From contig NZ_SOAX01000005.1 in the NCBI RefSeq assembly GCF_004364635.1, positions 1 through 64,000 of the forward strand: 64,000 bases of DNA, read 5' to 3'. The notes under the pieces are model-generated. The model made no database searches. It was not told where the DNA came from and saw only the letters and a program-made list of their open reading frames with translations. This document shows, piece after piece, positions 27,302-36,120 of the stretch (positions are counted from its first letter, which is position 1; every line of letters begins with the position of its first letter). This DNA is from Halospina denitrificans. Its GTDB lineage: Bacteria > Pseudomonadota > Gammaproteobacteria > Pseudomonadales > Oleiphilaceae. Made by a program: the position numbers and the translations under genes.

Positions 27302-27423
27302 TGCAGGCGCTGGGGTGGGGAGCGCTTTCCGGGAATCGCTATGAATCCATCCCTGGACGCTGCGCTTTCGCCATCCCTGGCGAAAGAGCTTCCCGGAAAG
27401 CGCTCCCCACCCCAGCGCCTGCA
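27302..27423 (+). repeat. Palindromic dispersed element, copy A
   Basis: A perfect 34-bp inverted repeat (27302-27335 with 27390-27423) encloses a 54-bp core. Inside the core is a further 8-bp hairpin (27365-27372 with 27379-27386), and the 10-mer CCATCCCTGG occurs twice (27347, 27371). The core and the inner arm (CTTTCC-GGGAA) are shared with copies B (39546-39668) and C (46345-46456). The outer arm sequence is unique to this copy. It lies between two minus-strand genes. No T tract follows, so it is not a standard terminator. Confidence 0.9.
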
Positions 27424-27448
27424 CCCTTATCTGACTACCGGGTTCTTC

Positions 27449-27943
27449 TTACCACCGAGCTTTATCCCACATTTCGGGATTGGCCCAGTTGTCCGGATTG
27501 TTCCACTCCCGCACATAGTTGTAGGTATCCAGATCGTACGCGAACAGGGTTGCGGATACCGGTTCCGAGTAATGGTAAAGACGGGTGAAGCCCATGCCAA
27601 TGAAGTCCTTGAAGCCCCAGGGGCTTGTATCGCCGGCCAGGACCGCGATTCGGGTGGCGCCCATGTTGCGGAGTTGGCCGAGGATCAGTTCGCCCTGATC
27701 GTGGCTCAGGTTTTCCAGGGTGTCGGTGACCAGGGCCAGGTCGTAGAGTCGGGGCAGGGGGAAGGCGCCTGTGGGCTGTTCCGGGGGCAGGCGTAGTCGG
27801 GCGTCCGCGTTCGGGCAACCCTGCCAGTTGAGGACGGCGTCTTCAGCCAAGCCTTCAGTGTAGAGAATTGAGGCAGGCTGGTAGTGCTCAAGAATGAGGG
27901 TCAGGTCCTTGCCTGGATCGTAGCCGTCCTGGTCGGCAGCCAT
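27449..27943 (-). CDS. Conserved hypothetical protein (DUF6231-like)
   Basis: A 164-residue protein of the kind annotated DUF6231 in Pseudomonas and Marinobacter. The middle (YDLALVTDTLENLSHDQGELILGQLRNMGATRIAV) resembles part of a methyltransferase-like Rossmann fold, but no SAM-binding glycine motif is clear. The C-terminus is rich in Trp and Asn. The start at 27943 follows a GGGAGACCCCC site. It lies 31 bp downstream of dnaE2 and could belong to the same transcript. Function unknown. Confidence 0.75.
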   Translation of the reverse strand: MAADQDGYDPGKDLTLILEHYQPASILYTEGLAEDAVLNWQGCPNADARLRLPPEQPTGAFPLPRLYDLALVTDTLENLSHDQGELILGQLRNMGATRIAVLAGDTSPWGFKDFIGMGFTRLYHYSEPVSATLFAYDLDTYNYVREWNNPDNWANPEMWDKARW

Positions 27944-27974
27944 GGGGGTCTCCCGTTCGGGTGAGCGGCCAATT

Positions 27975-30900
27975 CTAGTGGAAGTCTCTGCTTTTGACAT
28001 TGAGGTTGTCAATGAGATGGCTGAGGTCGCTCAGACGTCCGGCAATGATGTGGGTGACGCCGTCCTGCTGTTCCACGGTGCCTTTGACATGCAGCAGCCT
28101 GGCATTGAGCAGGGGGCGGCGCTGGCGTCGGGCGGTGGCCTGCCAGACGACGACGTTGAGGTTGCCGGTCTCATCTTCGAGGGTGACAAAGGTGACGCCG
28201 GCGGCGGAGCCGGGGCGTTGGCGGCCGGTGACCAGTCCGGCCACGGCGACCGGACGGTTGGGTTCGGCCTGGTGGACGCTGTCGGCGGTGACACAGTGGC
28301 GCAGCTGGCCACGGCCTCGGATCAATGCCAGCGGGTGGCGCTCCAGGGACAGGCCGAGGCTGGCATAGTCTTCGAGCAGCGTATCGGCTTCCCGGGGAGC
28401 GGGCATGACCGAGGCGGTTTCGGGGGGCCTGGAAGGGCTGACGTCGGGGAGTGCCAGCTCCATGGTGGGTTCCAGAAGGTCCCAGCGGGCCTGGTGGCGG
28501 TTCTCGGCGAGCGAGCGTAGAGCGCCACCGCCGGCCAGGGCTTCCAGGTCTGCCCGGTTCAGGTCGGTGCGGTACCGCAGTTCCTCGGTTGTCTGGTAGC
28601 CGGTTGATGGGCGCCGGGCGACCACCCGCTCGGCAGCCTCACCAGTGAGCGCTCGTACCAGGCTCAGCCCGAGACGGACGGCGGGCGTCTCATCACGGGT
28701 ATCGTATTCAAGCCGGTGTTTCACCCCGCTGTGGTTGACGTCAACGGGGTGCACTTCCACGCCTTCACGGCGGGCGTTCTGGACCAGCTGTGAGGCTGAG
28801 TAGAAGCCCATGGGCTGGCTGTTGAGCAGCGCGCACAGGAAGGCGGCCGGCTCGTGGCACTTCAGCCAGGCACTGACATAGACCAGCAGGGCAAAGCTGG
28901 CGGCATGGGATTCCGGGAATCCGTAACCGCCAAAGCCGCACATCTGTCGGTAGAGTTGTTCCGCAAATTCAGTGCTGTAGCCGTTACTGTTCATGCCATT
29001 GACAAGCTTTTCGCGGAATCCTGACAGGTCACCATGACGCTTCCATGCGGCCATGGCCCGGCGCAGCTGGTCGGCCTCGCCGGCACTGAAGCCAGCCGCC
29101 ACCATGGCAAGCCGGATGACCTGTTCCTGGAAGATGGGCACGCCCAGGGTGGATTCCAGCACTGCCCTGATGCGGTCATCGGCATAGGCCACGGCGTCCG
29201 GATTCTGCCGTCTCTGCAGATAGGGATGGACCATGTTGCCCTGTATCGGGCCGGGACGGACGATGGCCACCTGGACCACCAGGTCGTAATAGCACTCGGG
29301 CCTGAGGCGCGGCAGCATACTCATCTGGGCCCGGGACTCCACCTGGAATACGCCCATGCTCCGGCCCTGCTGGAGCATCCGGTAAACAGCCGGGTCTTCG
29401 GTGGGGATGTCGGCCAGGGTCCAGTGTCCACCATGGCGTTCGCCCATCAACTCGAGGGCCTTGCGGGTGGCTGTGAGCATGCCCAGTGACAGCACATCCA
29501 CTTTCAGCAGCCCCAGGGCCTCCAGGTCGTCCTTGTCCCACTGGATGACGGTCCTGTCGGCCATGGCGGCGTTTTCCACCGGCACCAGATCGGCAACGTC
29601 CCGGGAGGCGATCACGAAGCCGCCCACGTGCTGGGACAGGTGGCGGGGGAAGCCGAGCAGTTCCCGGGCCAGGGAAATCAGGTGGCGGGCCGGCCCCCGG
29701 TTGCTGAGCAGCCCCTTGCGTTCCAGTTGCTGTTGCCAGTCATCCTCCCTGTCACGCCAGTCGATGCCCTGGACAAGCTGTTCCACGTGCAGCGGGTCCA
29801 ACCCCAGGGCCTTGCCGGCATCACGCAGGGCGCTGCGGGGGCGGTAGCAGATCACTGTGGCCGCCAGGGCCGCCCTGTCCCGTCCGTACTTGCGATAGAT
29901 GTACTGGATGACTTCCTCGCGCCGTTCGTGTTCAAAATCCACGTCGATATCCGGGGGCTCGCCCCGTTCCTTCGAGATGAAGCGTTCCAGCAGCAGGTTG
30001 ATGCGGCGCGGGTCCACCTCGGTAATGCCAAGGCAATAGCAGACCACGGAGTTGGCGGCCGAGCCACGGCCCTGGCAGAGGATGCCGCTTTGCCGTGCAA
30101 ACCGGACAATGTCGTTGATGGTCAGGAAAAAGGGCTCATAGCCCAGGGACTCGATCAGGGCCAGTTCATGTTCGAGCTGGGCCCGGATGGCCTCTGGTGT
30201 GCCATCGGGAAACCGCCAGGCCTGGCCGTCCTCGACCAGCTTCCGCAGCCATGTTGTGGGGGTGTGGTCCACGGGGACCAGTTCCCCGGGGTATTCATAG
30301 CGCAGTTCGTCCAGTGAGAAATGGCACTGGCGCGCCACCCGGAGGGTTTCCTCAAGCCAGTGAGCGGGGAAGAGTCGTTCCAGTTGTGGGCGCGGGCGCA
30401 GGTAACGCTCGGCATTGGCCTGGAGTCCCCGGGTGCTCCGGGTCAGGGGAGTGCCCGTGCGAATGGCGGTGACCAGGTCCTGGAGGGGTTTGCGGCTACG
30501 TTGGTGCATGTGGACGTTGCCGGTGGCAACCACCGGGCAGTCCAGTTCCCGGGCCAGTTGTGTCAGCCACTGGTTGCGATGGTGGTCTGCCTGCTCGAGG
30601 GGGCGTTCCGCCATCAGGCGCAGGGTGCCGAAACCGGCCTTCAGGGCTTCGCCATGCAGGCTGTCTTCATTGCTGAAGCCAGGGCGCCAGAGGGCAATGC
30701 AGTGCTGGTGACAGAGCGCCAGGTCGTCCTTCCAGAGCTGGTAACGACCCTTGGCGCAGCGCCGTCGCCCGCGGGTGATCAGGTGGCTGAGGGCTGCGTG
30801 GGCGGCTCGTGAGGGCGCCAGAAGGACCAGGGTGCCGGGAAGGTCCTGAAGGTGGAATTCGCTGCCGGTAATCAGCGTCAGTTCCAGTTCCCGGGCGCGG

Positions 30901-31055
30901 ATATGGGCCCGGGCCATGCCGGCAAGAGAGCATTCGTCCGTCAGCGCCAGGGCGCGGTAGCCCAGTCGCTGGGCTTCCTCCACCAGTTCACTGGGGTGTG
31001 AGGCGCCCCGCAGGAAGGTGAGGTTGCTGATGCAGTGCAGCTCCGCGTATTCCAT
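27975..31055 (-). CDS. dnaE2: Error-prone DNA polymerase DnaE2/ImuC
   Basis: Translesion polymerase of the ImuA-ImuB-DnaE2 mutasome, 1026 residues. The N-terminal PHP domain starts at ELHCISNLTFLRGASHP. The DnaE palm contains GRGSAANS and the catalytic acidic PDIDVDFEHERR. An OB-fold near the C-terminus (VAVAGLVTGRQRPGSAAGVTF) completes the DnaE2 layout, and the C-terminal clamp/tau-binding region of replicative DnaE is absent. The ATG at 31055 begins just 2 bp after the imuB stop. Expression is presumably SOS-driven from the box before imuA. Confidence 0.95.
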   Translation of the reverse strand: MEYAELHCISNLTFLRGASHPSELVEEAQRLGYRALALTDECSLAGMARAHIRARELELTLITGSEFHLQDLPGTLVLLAPSRAAHAALSHLITRGRRRCAKGRYQLWKDDLALCHQHCIALWRPGFSNEDSLHGEALKAGFGTLRLMAERPLEQADHHRNQWLTQLARELDCPVVATGNVHMHQRSRKPLQDLVTAIRTGTPLTRSTRGLQANAERYLRPRPQLERLFPAHWLEETLRVARQCHFSLDELRYEYPGELVPVDHTPTTWLRKLVEDGQAWRFPDGTPEAIRAQLEHELALIESLGYEPFFLTINDIVRFARQSGILCQGRGSAANSVVCYCLGITEVDPRRINLLLERFISKERGEPPDIDVDFEHERREEVIQYIYRKYGRDRAALAATVICYRPRSALRDAGKALGLDPLHVEQLVQGIDWRDREDDWQQQLERKGLLSNRGPARHLISLARELLGFPRHLSQHVGGFVIASRDVADLVPVENAAMADRTVIQWDKDDLEALGLLKVDVLSLGMLTATRKALELMGERHGGHWTLADIPTEDPAVYRMLQQGRSMGVFQVESRAQMSMLPRLRPECYYDLVVQVAIVRPGPIQGNMVHPYLQRRQNPDAVAYADDRIRAVLESTLGVPIFQEQVIRLAMVAAGFSAGEADQLRRAMAAWKRHGDLSGFREKLVNGMNSNGYSTEFAEQLYRQMCGFGGYGFPESHAASFALLVYVSAWLKCHEPAAFLCALLNSQPMGFYSASQLVQNARREGVEVHPVDVNHSGVKHRLEYDTRDETPAVRLGLSLVRALTGEAAERVVARRPSTGYQTTEELRYRTDLNRADLEALAGGGALRSLAENRHQARWDLLEPTMELALPDVSPSRPPETASVMPAPREADTLLEDYASLGLSLERHPLALIRGRGQLRHCVTADSVHQAEPNRPVAVAGLVTGRQRPGSAAGVTFVTLEDETGNLNVVVWQATARRQRRPLLNARLLHVKGTVEQQDGVTHIIAGRLSDLSHLIDNLNVKSRDFH

Positions 31056-31057
31056 CG

Positions 31058-32461
31058 TCAGCCGAACCACCCGTGAATGAACCACTGGCGCTGGTGATTG
31101 CGGTACAGCCAGGCACAACGGCCGCTGGCAAGGACGGCAATGTAGTAATCACGACGCACATAATCGCCATCCCACCATCCGCCCTGGATGCGCTCAGGGC
31201 CATTCAGCCAGCGGTGGGGTGGTTCCCTGAGTGGTATGGGCGGCTGCTGCAGCCATACGGGCCGGATGGGGCCGGTTTCGGTTGAGTCCGGGGAGGCTCC
31301 CGGTTGACGCCAGCGCAGCGCCTTTTCCGGGCGCGGATCCGCACGGGAGCCGGGCTGGTGGATGGAGTCCGCCCCCAGGCGGGCCCGGAGCCGGTGCAGG
31401 AGTGCCGCCAATGCTTCGTTCCGGGTCCGGTTGTTTCCGAAAAGGTCCGTGGCCTCGCGGTCCCGGCTGACCAGGTGGGAGACATCAATGCTCAGTGCCT
31501 GAACATCGTCCTCCAGCTTCATGGCATTGAGATGCAGCAGTGCCAGCTCCAGGAAAGCTTCCGCCTGGTATTCCTGGCGGGCGGTCCGGAGCTCCAGGGG
31601 AGTGGCCGGTCGGTCGGGATGATGCAGTGTCACCCTGATCCGGCCACAGGCGTACTGGTGTTCCCGCAGGAAGTGCTCCAGGGCCCTGAACAGGTGCTCC
31701 AGGGGGAAGCGCAATCGGTCCACGCTGCGTGTTTCCTGGGGTAGTTCCGCGTACTGATGGAAGCGATCAGGCGGGTGGAATTCATCCAGGGGCTCCGCCC
31801 GCTTTCCCAGGATGCGCTGCAGATCCTCCTGAAGCTCCGGCCCCAGTCGGCTGGCAAGCTCATTCGAGCAGCAATTAAGCAGGTCGCCGAGGGTGTGCAG
31901 CCCCATCTGGTTCAGCCGCTGTTTGACGGAAGCGGGCCAGTCAGTGGCGGTTACCGGCAATGCCCGGGTTGCTTTCATAAGAGCTGGGCCGTCTTCGCTG
32001 CAGAAACCGGAATGACGGGCCAGGAGCCGGGCCATGCGAGGAGTCGTGCCGGTGGCGGGACGGCAGTGGAATCCCATGCCCCGGAGTTCCCGGGTAATAC
32101 AGCCTGTCAGTGCCTCCAGGCTCTCATACAGCTGCCCCAGCTGATCGGCCTGGGTGAGCAGTCCGTCCGGTTCCCAGAGGGTCAGGGGCGACAGGAACCG
32201 GTACATGGCGGTGGCCAGCTGTTCCAGAACCCGGGTCTGGGCGCGCTCCCTGAACGGGAAGAGATTCAGTTCCGGACACAGCCCCTGGGCCGTGGCCAGG
32301 GACTGGCCGGGCTGGACGCCGGCACGGTGGGCGTCACTGCAGGCCTGGGTCACCACGGGCGGTGTGCCCCGGGTCAGGGCCACAGGTGCGCCTGCGGTGC
32401 GGGTGCGGTAGTGATCGGCCAGCATCAGCGGAAAATGGATATACAGCCAGAGCATGGTCAA
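31058..32461 (-). CDS. imuB: Y-family polymerase-like protein ImuB
   Basis: Scaffold subunit of the SOS mutasome, linking DnaE2 to the beta clamp. The 467 residues resemble Y-family polymerases, but the catalytic N-terminal DxD-type motif is replaced by LWLYIHFPLMLADHY, as in inactive ImuB proteins. The helix-hairpin-helix region (LNQMGLHTLGDLLNC) and little-finger part are present. It overlaps imuA by 4 bp and is followed after 2 bp by dnaE2. Confidence 0.93.
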   Translation of the reverse strand: MTMLWLYIHFPLMLADHYRTRTAGAPVALTRGTPPVVTQACSDAHRAGVQPGQSLATAQGLCPELNLFPFRERAQTRVLEQLATAMYRFLSPLTLWEPDGLLTQADQLGQLYESLEALTGCITRELRGMGFHCRPATGTTPRMARLLARHSGFCSEDGPALMKATRALPVTATDWPASVKQRLNQMGLHTLGDLLNCCSNELASRLGPELQEDLQRILGKRAEPLDEFHPPDRFHQYAELPQETRSVDRLRFPLEHLFRALEHFLREHQYACGRIRVTLHHPDRPATPLELRTARQEYQAEAFLELALLHLNAMKLEDDVQALSIDVSHLVSRDREATDLFGNNRTRNEALAALLHRLRARLGADSIHQPGSRADPRPEKALRWRQPGASPDSTETGPIRPVWLQQPPIPLREPPHRWLNGPERIQGGWWDGDYVRRDYYIAVLASGRCAWLYRNHQRQWFIHGWFG

Positions 32462-33117
32462 TGGCCTTCGCTGCCGGGCCCATGGTCTGGGAGTAGTGGC
32501 GGCAACGCCAGGCTCAACCGGCCGGCCTGGCCGCCGCGCTGGCGCTGGATATCAATACGCAGGCCCTGGGGCAGCGTCGGTGTAAGGGCAAGGCGTACTG
32601 GCGCCGGTGAGGCTGAGTGAACGGACCCGGACGTGATAACCACAACGCCCATAGTGTCGCCGCCTTCCGCGGCAAGCTGGAGGCGCCGCAGGTGAGCCGG
32701 GTTGCAGGACGGACTCCAGCCCATCACCAGTCCGGCGGCTGGACATTTCAGGAGCTGCTCAAGGGTCCATACCCGGTCTTCCTCGTCATTGGTCCGGATC
32801 AGGAAGACATGCTCCAGGCCCATGTCGAGTTGACCCAGGCCCGGTGCATAGGGCGTATGCGGCGGATCCACCCAGAAAACACTCTGCCCCTGCCCGGAGC
32901 ACACCTCCATGACCCTACGGAAAAGCCGGATTTCGCCAATACCGGATGCCGGGCAATGACACTCGATCAGGGTGCCCTGTGGCCACCCGCTGGCGGCAAG
33001 CAGGTGATCCAGTTCCGGAAAACCCGTTGCCACGGCCTGGGCATCCGCTGTCTTGTGCTGGCTGGCTCGCCAGATGCGGGGGTCGTTCTCAATCCGGTTG
33101 GTGGTATGGATCGTCAT
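32458..33117 (-). CDS. imuA: Mutasome protein ImuA (RecA/SulA-like)
   Basis: First gene of the imuA-imuB-dnaE2 operon. The 219 residues resemble a RecA-like fold with the WPQGTLIECHCPASGIGEIRL segment standing where the Walker A loop would be; the P-loop lysine is not evident. It contributes to damage-induced mutagenesis through contacts with RecA and ImuB (family knowledge). A LexA box lies 14 bp upstream of the ATG. Confidence 0.9.
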   Translation of the reverse strand: MTIHTTNRIENDPRIWRASQHKTADAQAVATGFPELDHLLAASGWPQGTLIECHCPASGIGEIRLFRRVMEVCSGQGQSVFWVDPPHTPYAPGLGQLDMGLEHVFLIRTNDEEDRVWTLEQLLKCPAAGLVMGWSPSCNPAHLRRLQLAAEGGDTMGVVVITSGSVHSASPAPVRLALTPTLPQGLRIDIQRQRGGQAGRLSLALPPLLPDHGPGSEGH

Positions 33118-33131
33118 GGCACACCCAATAA

Positions 33132-33147
33132 CTGTTTATATATACAG
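33132..33147 (-). promoter_or_regulatory. LexA (SOS) box of imuA-imuB-dnaE2
   Basis: CTGT-TTATATAT-ACAG is a near-ideal SOS box with an AT-rich centre, 14 bp upstream of the imuA start. It indicates LexA control of the whole mutasome operon. Confidence 0.93.
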
Positions 33148-33204
33148 TATATGGGCAGTGCCTTTTCCTGGCAACCAGTGGCGTGATACCGCGTCTGTCA
33201 GGGG

Positions 33205-33525
33205 TCAGTGGCCGGTGATGCGGCGCCGCATCCGCCGCAATCGGGTCATGATCCAGTCACTGACCCGTGGCTGGTCATCCTCTTCCGAGATCAGTTCCGG
33301 GTGGGAGCGGGTTGGGTCCTTCGGATCCTCGGTGGTCTCAACATCAACCCCGAAGCGCTCGCTGGCATGCTCCCAATCCTCCCAGTCGTGGGGGGTCCCA
33401 GCATTCGGCTGATGCAGCCGGACGGCGCGCTCCCAGGCATTCTCCCGCAGGGAATGGTCCCGTTCACCCTTCTCGCCGCCACTTTCGTCTATGCCGTACT
33501 TTCTCAGGAATTCGTCAGGGCGCAT
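33205..33525 (-). CDS. Acidic/basic hypothetical protein
   Basis: A 106-residue hydrophilic protein with an acidic middle (DWEDWEHASERFGVDVETTEDPKDP) and a very basic C-terminus (MTRLRRMRRRITGH). The start is well supported by GGGAGG 6 bases upstream. It lies 87 bp upstream of imuA on the same strand; the LexA box is between them, so it is probably a separate unit. I do not recognise the family. Confidence 0.6.
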   Translation of the reverse strand: MRPDEFLRKYGIDESGGEKGERDHSLRENAWERAVRLHQPNAGTPHDWEDWEHASERFGVDVETTEDPKDPTRSHPELISEEDDQPRVSDWIMTRLRRMRRRITGH

Positions 33526-33611
33526 ATCGGCCTCCCGCCTGTCCGTGCAAATGGAACCGCTCTTTCCCTATACGGTCCATCCAGTGTAACGGTTGGCCGA
33601 CAGCGTTGATA

Positions 33612-34388
33612 TTACTGCTCGACGAAAGCTCTCTCGATCACGTAATGACCCTGATGCCCCTGCTTCGCTTCTTTGAAGTCCCGGTTTTCCAGAATGCTGA
33701 CCATGTCCTTGAGCAGGCCCGGGCTGCCACAGACCATGAAACGGTCCTCTTCCAGACTGAGATCCGGCATGCCGAGATTCCGGGTGAGTTCACCGCTCTC
33801 GATCAGCTCAGTCACCCGGCCCTGGTTTTCAAAGTCCTCGCGGGTCACCGTCGGGTAGTAGGTGAGTTGGTCGCGGATCATGTCACCCAGGTATTCGTGC
33901 TGTGGCAGCTCGCGGGTGATGCCCTCGCGGTAGGCGAGTTCATCCACGTAGCGCACGCCGTGCACCAGGATCACGTTCTGGAATTTTTCGTAGACTTCCG
34001 GGTCCTTGATGATGCTCAGAAAGGGTGCGAGGCCCGTTCCGGTACCAATCAGGTACAGGTTGCGTCCCGGCAGAAGGTTGTCGGCAATCAGGGTGCCCGT
34101 CGGCTTCTGGCCCACCAGGACCTCGTCACCGACTTCCAGGTGCTGGAGCCGGGATGTCAGGGGGCCGTCCTGAACCTTGATGCTGAAGAACTCGAGGGTT
34201 TCCTCGTGGTTGGCACTGGCCATGCTGTAGGCGCGCATCAGCGGCTTGCCGTCTTCCTGGTGCAGGCCAATCATGGTGAACTGGCCGTTCTTGAAACGGA
34301 ACGACGGGTCCCTGGTTGTCGTGAAACTGAACAGCTCGTCCGTCCAGTGGTGGACGCTCAGGACGCGTTCAACATTGTACTTCGCCAT
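33612..34388 (-). CDS. fpr: Ferredoxin--NADP(+) reductase Fpr
   Basis: Flavoprotein exchanging electrons between NADPH and ferredoxin or flavodoxin, important in oxidative stress. The 258 residues fit the bacterial class. The FAD-binding RAYS motif is at 52-55, NADP-binding GTGTGLAPF follows in the second half, and the C-terminus ends VERAFVEQ. It is divergently transcribed from a LysR regulator (finR) across a 102-bp region, which is the fpr-finR arrangement known in pseudomonads. Confidence 0.95.
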   Translation of the reverse strand: MAKYNVERVLSVHHWTDELFSFTTTRDPSFRFKNGQFTMIGLHQEDGKPLMRAYSMASANHEETLEFFSIKVQDGPLTSRLQHLEVGDEVLVGQKPTGTLIADNLLPGRNLYLIGTGTGLAPFLSIIKDPEVYEKFQNVILVHGVRYVDELAYREGITRELPQHEYLGDMIRDQLTYYPTVTREDFENQGRVTELIESGELTRNLGMPDLSLEEDRFMVCGSPGLLKDMVSILENRDFKEAKQGHQGHYVIERAFVEQ

Positions 34389-34442
34389 AACATCTAACCT
34401 CGTTGACCGGGGGTTTGCCTGAAACCGACCCAGTGGTTACCG

Positions 34443-34455
34443 TATTGGTTCAATA
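34443..34455. promoter_or_regulatory. Candidate LysR (FinR) binding dyad
   Basis: TATTG-GTT-CAATA is a perfect 5-bp dyad with a 3-base centre in the fpr/finR intergenic region, placed between the divergent starts. Such T-N11-A dyads are typical LysR-type sites. The assignment to FinR is inference. Confidence 0.45.
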
Positions 34456-34490
34456 AATGATTAGAATAATTTTTATCGGATAAAGCGATT

Positions 34491-35381
34491 ATGAAGTATA
34501 CGCTGCGTCAGCTGGAGGTATTCCTGGCCACGGCCCGTAACGAGAACATCACCCGGGCCGCGGACGAACTGGCCATGTCCCAGTCTGCAGCCAGCGGCGC
34601 ATTGCGTGATCTGGAGAGCCAGTTCAGCGTTCAGCTTTTCGATCGCATGGGCAAGCGGCTCCAGTTGAACGAATTGGGACGCCTGATCCGGCCTAAAGTG
34701 GCTGCCCTGCTGGATGAAGCCCATGAACTTGAGCATGCTCTGGCCCGTCACGCGGAAGTCGGTCACGTCAAGGTTGGCGCCACTCTGACCATCGGCAACT
34801 ACATAGCGGTACCGATTATGGCACGATTCATGAACGAAAACGAGGGCGCGAACGTATCCCTGGAAGTGGCCAATACCCGGACCATCGGGCGTAAGGTTGC
34901 TGATTTTGAACTGGATGTGGGGTTGATTGAAGGGGAGATACATTCCCCGGAACTGGATGTGATCCCCTGGCGAGGGGACCGCCTGGTGGTGTTCTGCGCC
35001 CCGGATCACCCCTTGGCGGGCAGGAAGGAACTGACCGATGAGGATCTTCTGGATGCCACCTGGATCCTGCGAGAAGGCGGATCGGGAACCCGCCAGACTT
35101 TTGACCGGGCCATGCACGGGTTGCTCCCGGACCTTAACGTGCTGCTTGAACTCCAGCACACGGAAGCGATCAAGCGCGCCGTGACCGCGGGCATGGGCGT
35201 GGGATGTCTGTCAGAGGTGGCCCTCCAGGACGCCTTCGACCGGGGATCGCTGATTCCCCTTCCCGTGCCGCACAGGGACCTGGAACGGTCCTTCTATTTC
35301 ATCATGCACCGGCAGAAATACCGCAGCGCAGGGGTTGAGCAATGGCTGCAGCTCTGCCGGGACCTGGAGAGAACAGACTGA
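34491..35381 (+). CDS. finR: LysR-family regulator, probable FinR
   Basis: A 296-residue LysR-type regulator. The N-terminal winged HTH (LRQLEVFLATARNENITRAADELAMSQSAASGAL) is followed by a substrate-binding domain. It is divergent from fpr, and in Pseudomonas FinR activates fpr under superoxide or NADPH stress. The assignment rests on family plus position. Confidence 0.82.
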   Translation: MKYTLRQLEVFLATARNENITRAADELAMSQSAASGALRDLESQFSVQLFDRMGKRLQLNELGRLIRPKVAALLDEAHELEHALARHAEVGHVKVGATLTIGNYIAVPIMARFMNENEGANVSLEVANTRTIGRKVADFELDVGLIEGEIHSPELDVIPWRGDRLVVFCAPDHPLAGRKELTDEDLLDATWILREGGSGTRQTFDRAMHGLLPDLNVLLELQHTEAIKRAVTAGMGVGCLSEVALQDAFDRGSLIPLPVPHRDLERSFYFIMHRQKYRSAGVEQWLQLCRDLERTD

Positions 35382-35396
35382 CGGGATGAGTGGCTG

Positions 35397-36113
35397 ATGA
35401 TACAGACAGCGCAAAGGAGAAATGTCCAGGACCGGGTCATTCCCCTGGCGGGGCTGGGCCTGGTCACTGTACTGCTGCCGCTCTTGACCTTTCACATCAC
35501 CTACCTGGTGTCCGCCTCCCAGGGGTACGTCGACTGGTGCGTCCCCTACTGGGACGCCTGCACTTCCATCAGCGCCACGGGCCGCGATGGCGCGGGCTAC
35601 TTCATCTTTAAAGGGCTCATGCTGCCGGCGATCACGCTCCAGGTGCTTTTCTGGGCGATCAACCATCAATGGCTGAAGGCGCTCGGTTACCCGCGTGGTA
35701 AAGGGGTCGGGTGGATCGGACTGGCGGCCGGGGGCTGCCTTCTGCCTTACGTTATGAGTCTGGGCCATGCCGGCGATGCGTTTGAGTTGGCAAGACGCGT
35801 TGGCACCGTGGGGAATGTGGGGTTGACCGGCATCGTCCAGATCCTGCTGGGCGCAGTACTCTGGCGTTCGTCCTACCCATTGCTGATCCGGGGCGGGCGG
35901 CGGCTGCTCATGCTCAGCGGTTTCACACTGGGCGTGGCCATGGTGTCCCTGATCCTGCAGTCCGTTCTTCCTGAGGTGCACTGGGACAGCATCAAGTACG
36001 CGTTCGACTGGAACCTGATCATCCTTCTGAATATCCATGGGATCGGCGTTGTCCTGCTCTGGTGGAAGTCCGGACTGGGGGTTACACTGCCGCGCACCAT
36101 GAATCTGGAATAG
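35397..36113 (+). CDS. Six-helix membrane protein (Frag1/DRAM/Sfk1-like)
   Basis: A 238-residue integral membrane protein with about six hydrophobic helices. The first loop carries CVPYWDACTSISATGRDGAGYFIF, which resembles the PSISxTG-type motif of the Frag1/DRAM/Sfk1 family. Both cysteines could form a disulfide. It follows finR by 15 bp and ends 7 bp before the DadA-like gene, so it may be cotranscribed with either. Function unknown. Confidence 0.72.
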   Translation: MIQTAQRRNVQDRVIPLAGLGLVTVLLPLLTFHITYLVSASQGYVDWCVPYWDACTSISATGRDGAGYFIFKGLMLPAITLQVLFWAINHQWLKALGYPRGKGVGWIGLAAGGCLLPYVMSLGHAGDAFELARRVGTVGNVGLTGIVQILLGAVLWRSSYPLLIRGGRRLLMLSGFTLGVAMVSLILQSVLPEVHWDSIKYAFDWNLIILLNIHGIGVVLLWWKSGLGVTLPRTMNLE

Positions 36114-36120
36114 CCAACCC

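Noticed and set aside
27302-27423. Reading the palindrome as a bidirectional terminator
   Set aside because: There is no T tract on either side, the stem is 34 bp with a 54-base structured loop, and related copies occur in different orientations relative to genes, one of them behind an existing terminator.
27026-27796. 256-codon plus-strand frame across acyP, the palindrome and the DUF6231-like gene
   Set aside because: It crosses two conserved minus-strand genes and a palindromic element, and shows no motif. The minus-strand genes have good ribosome-binding sites.
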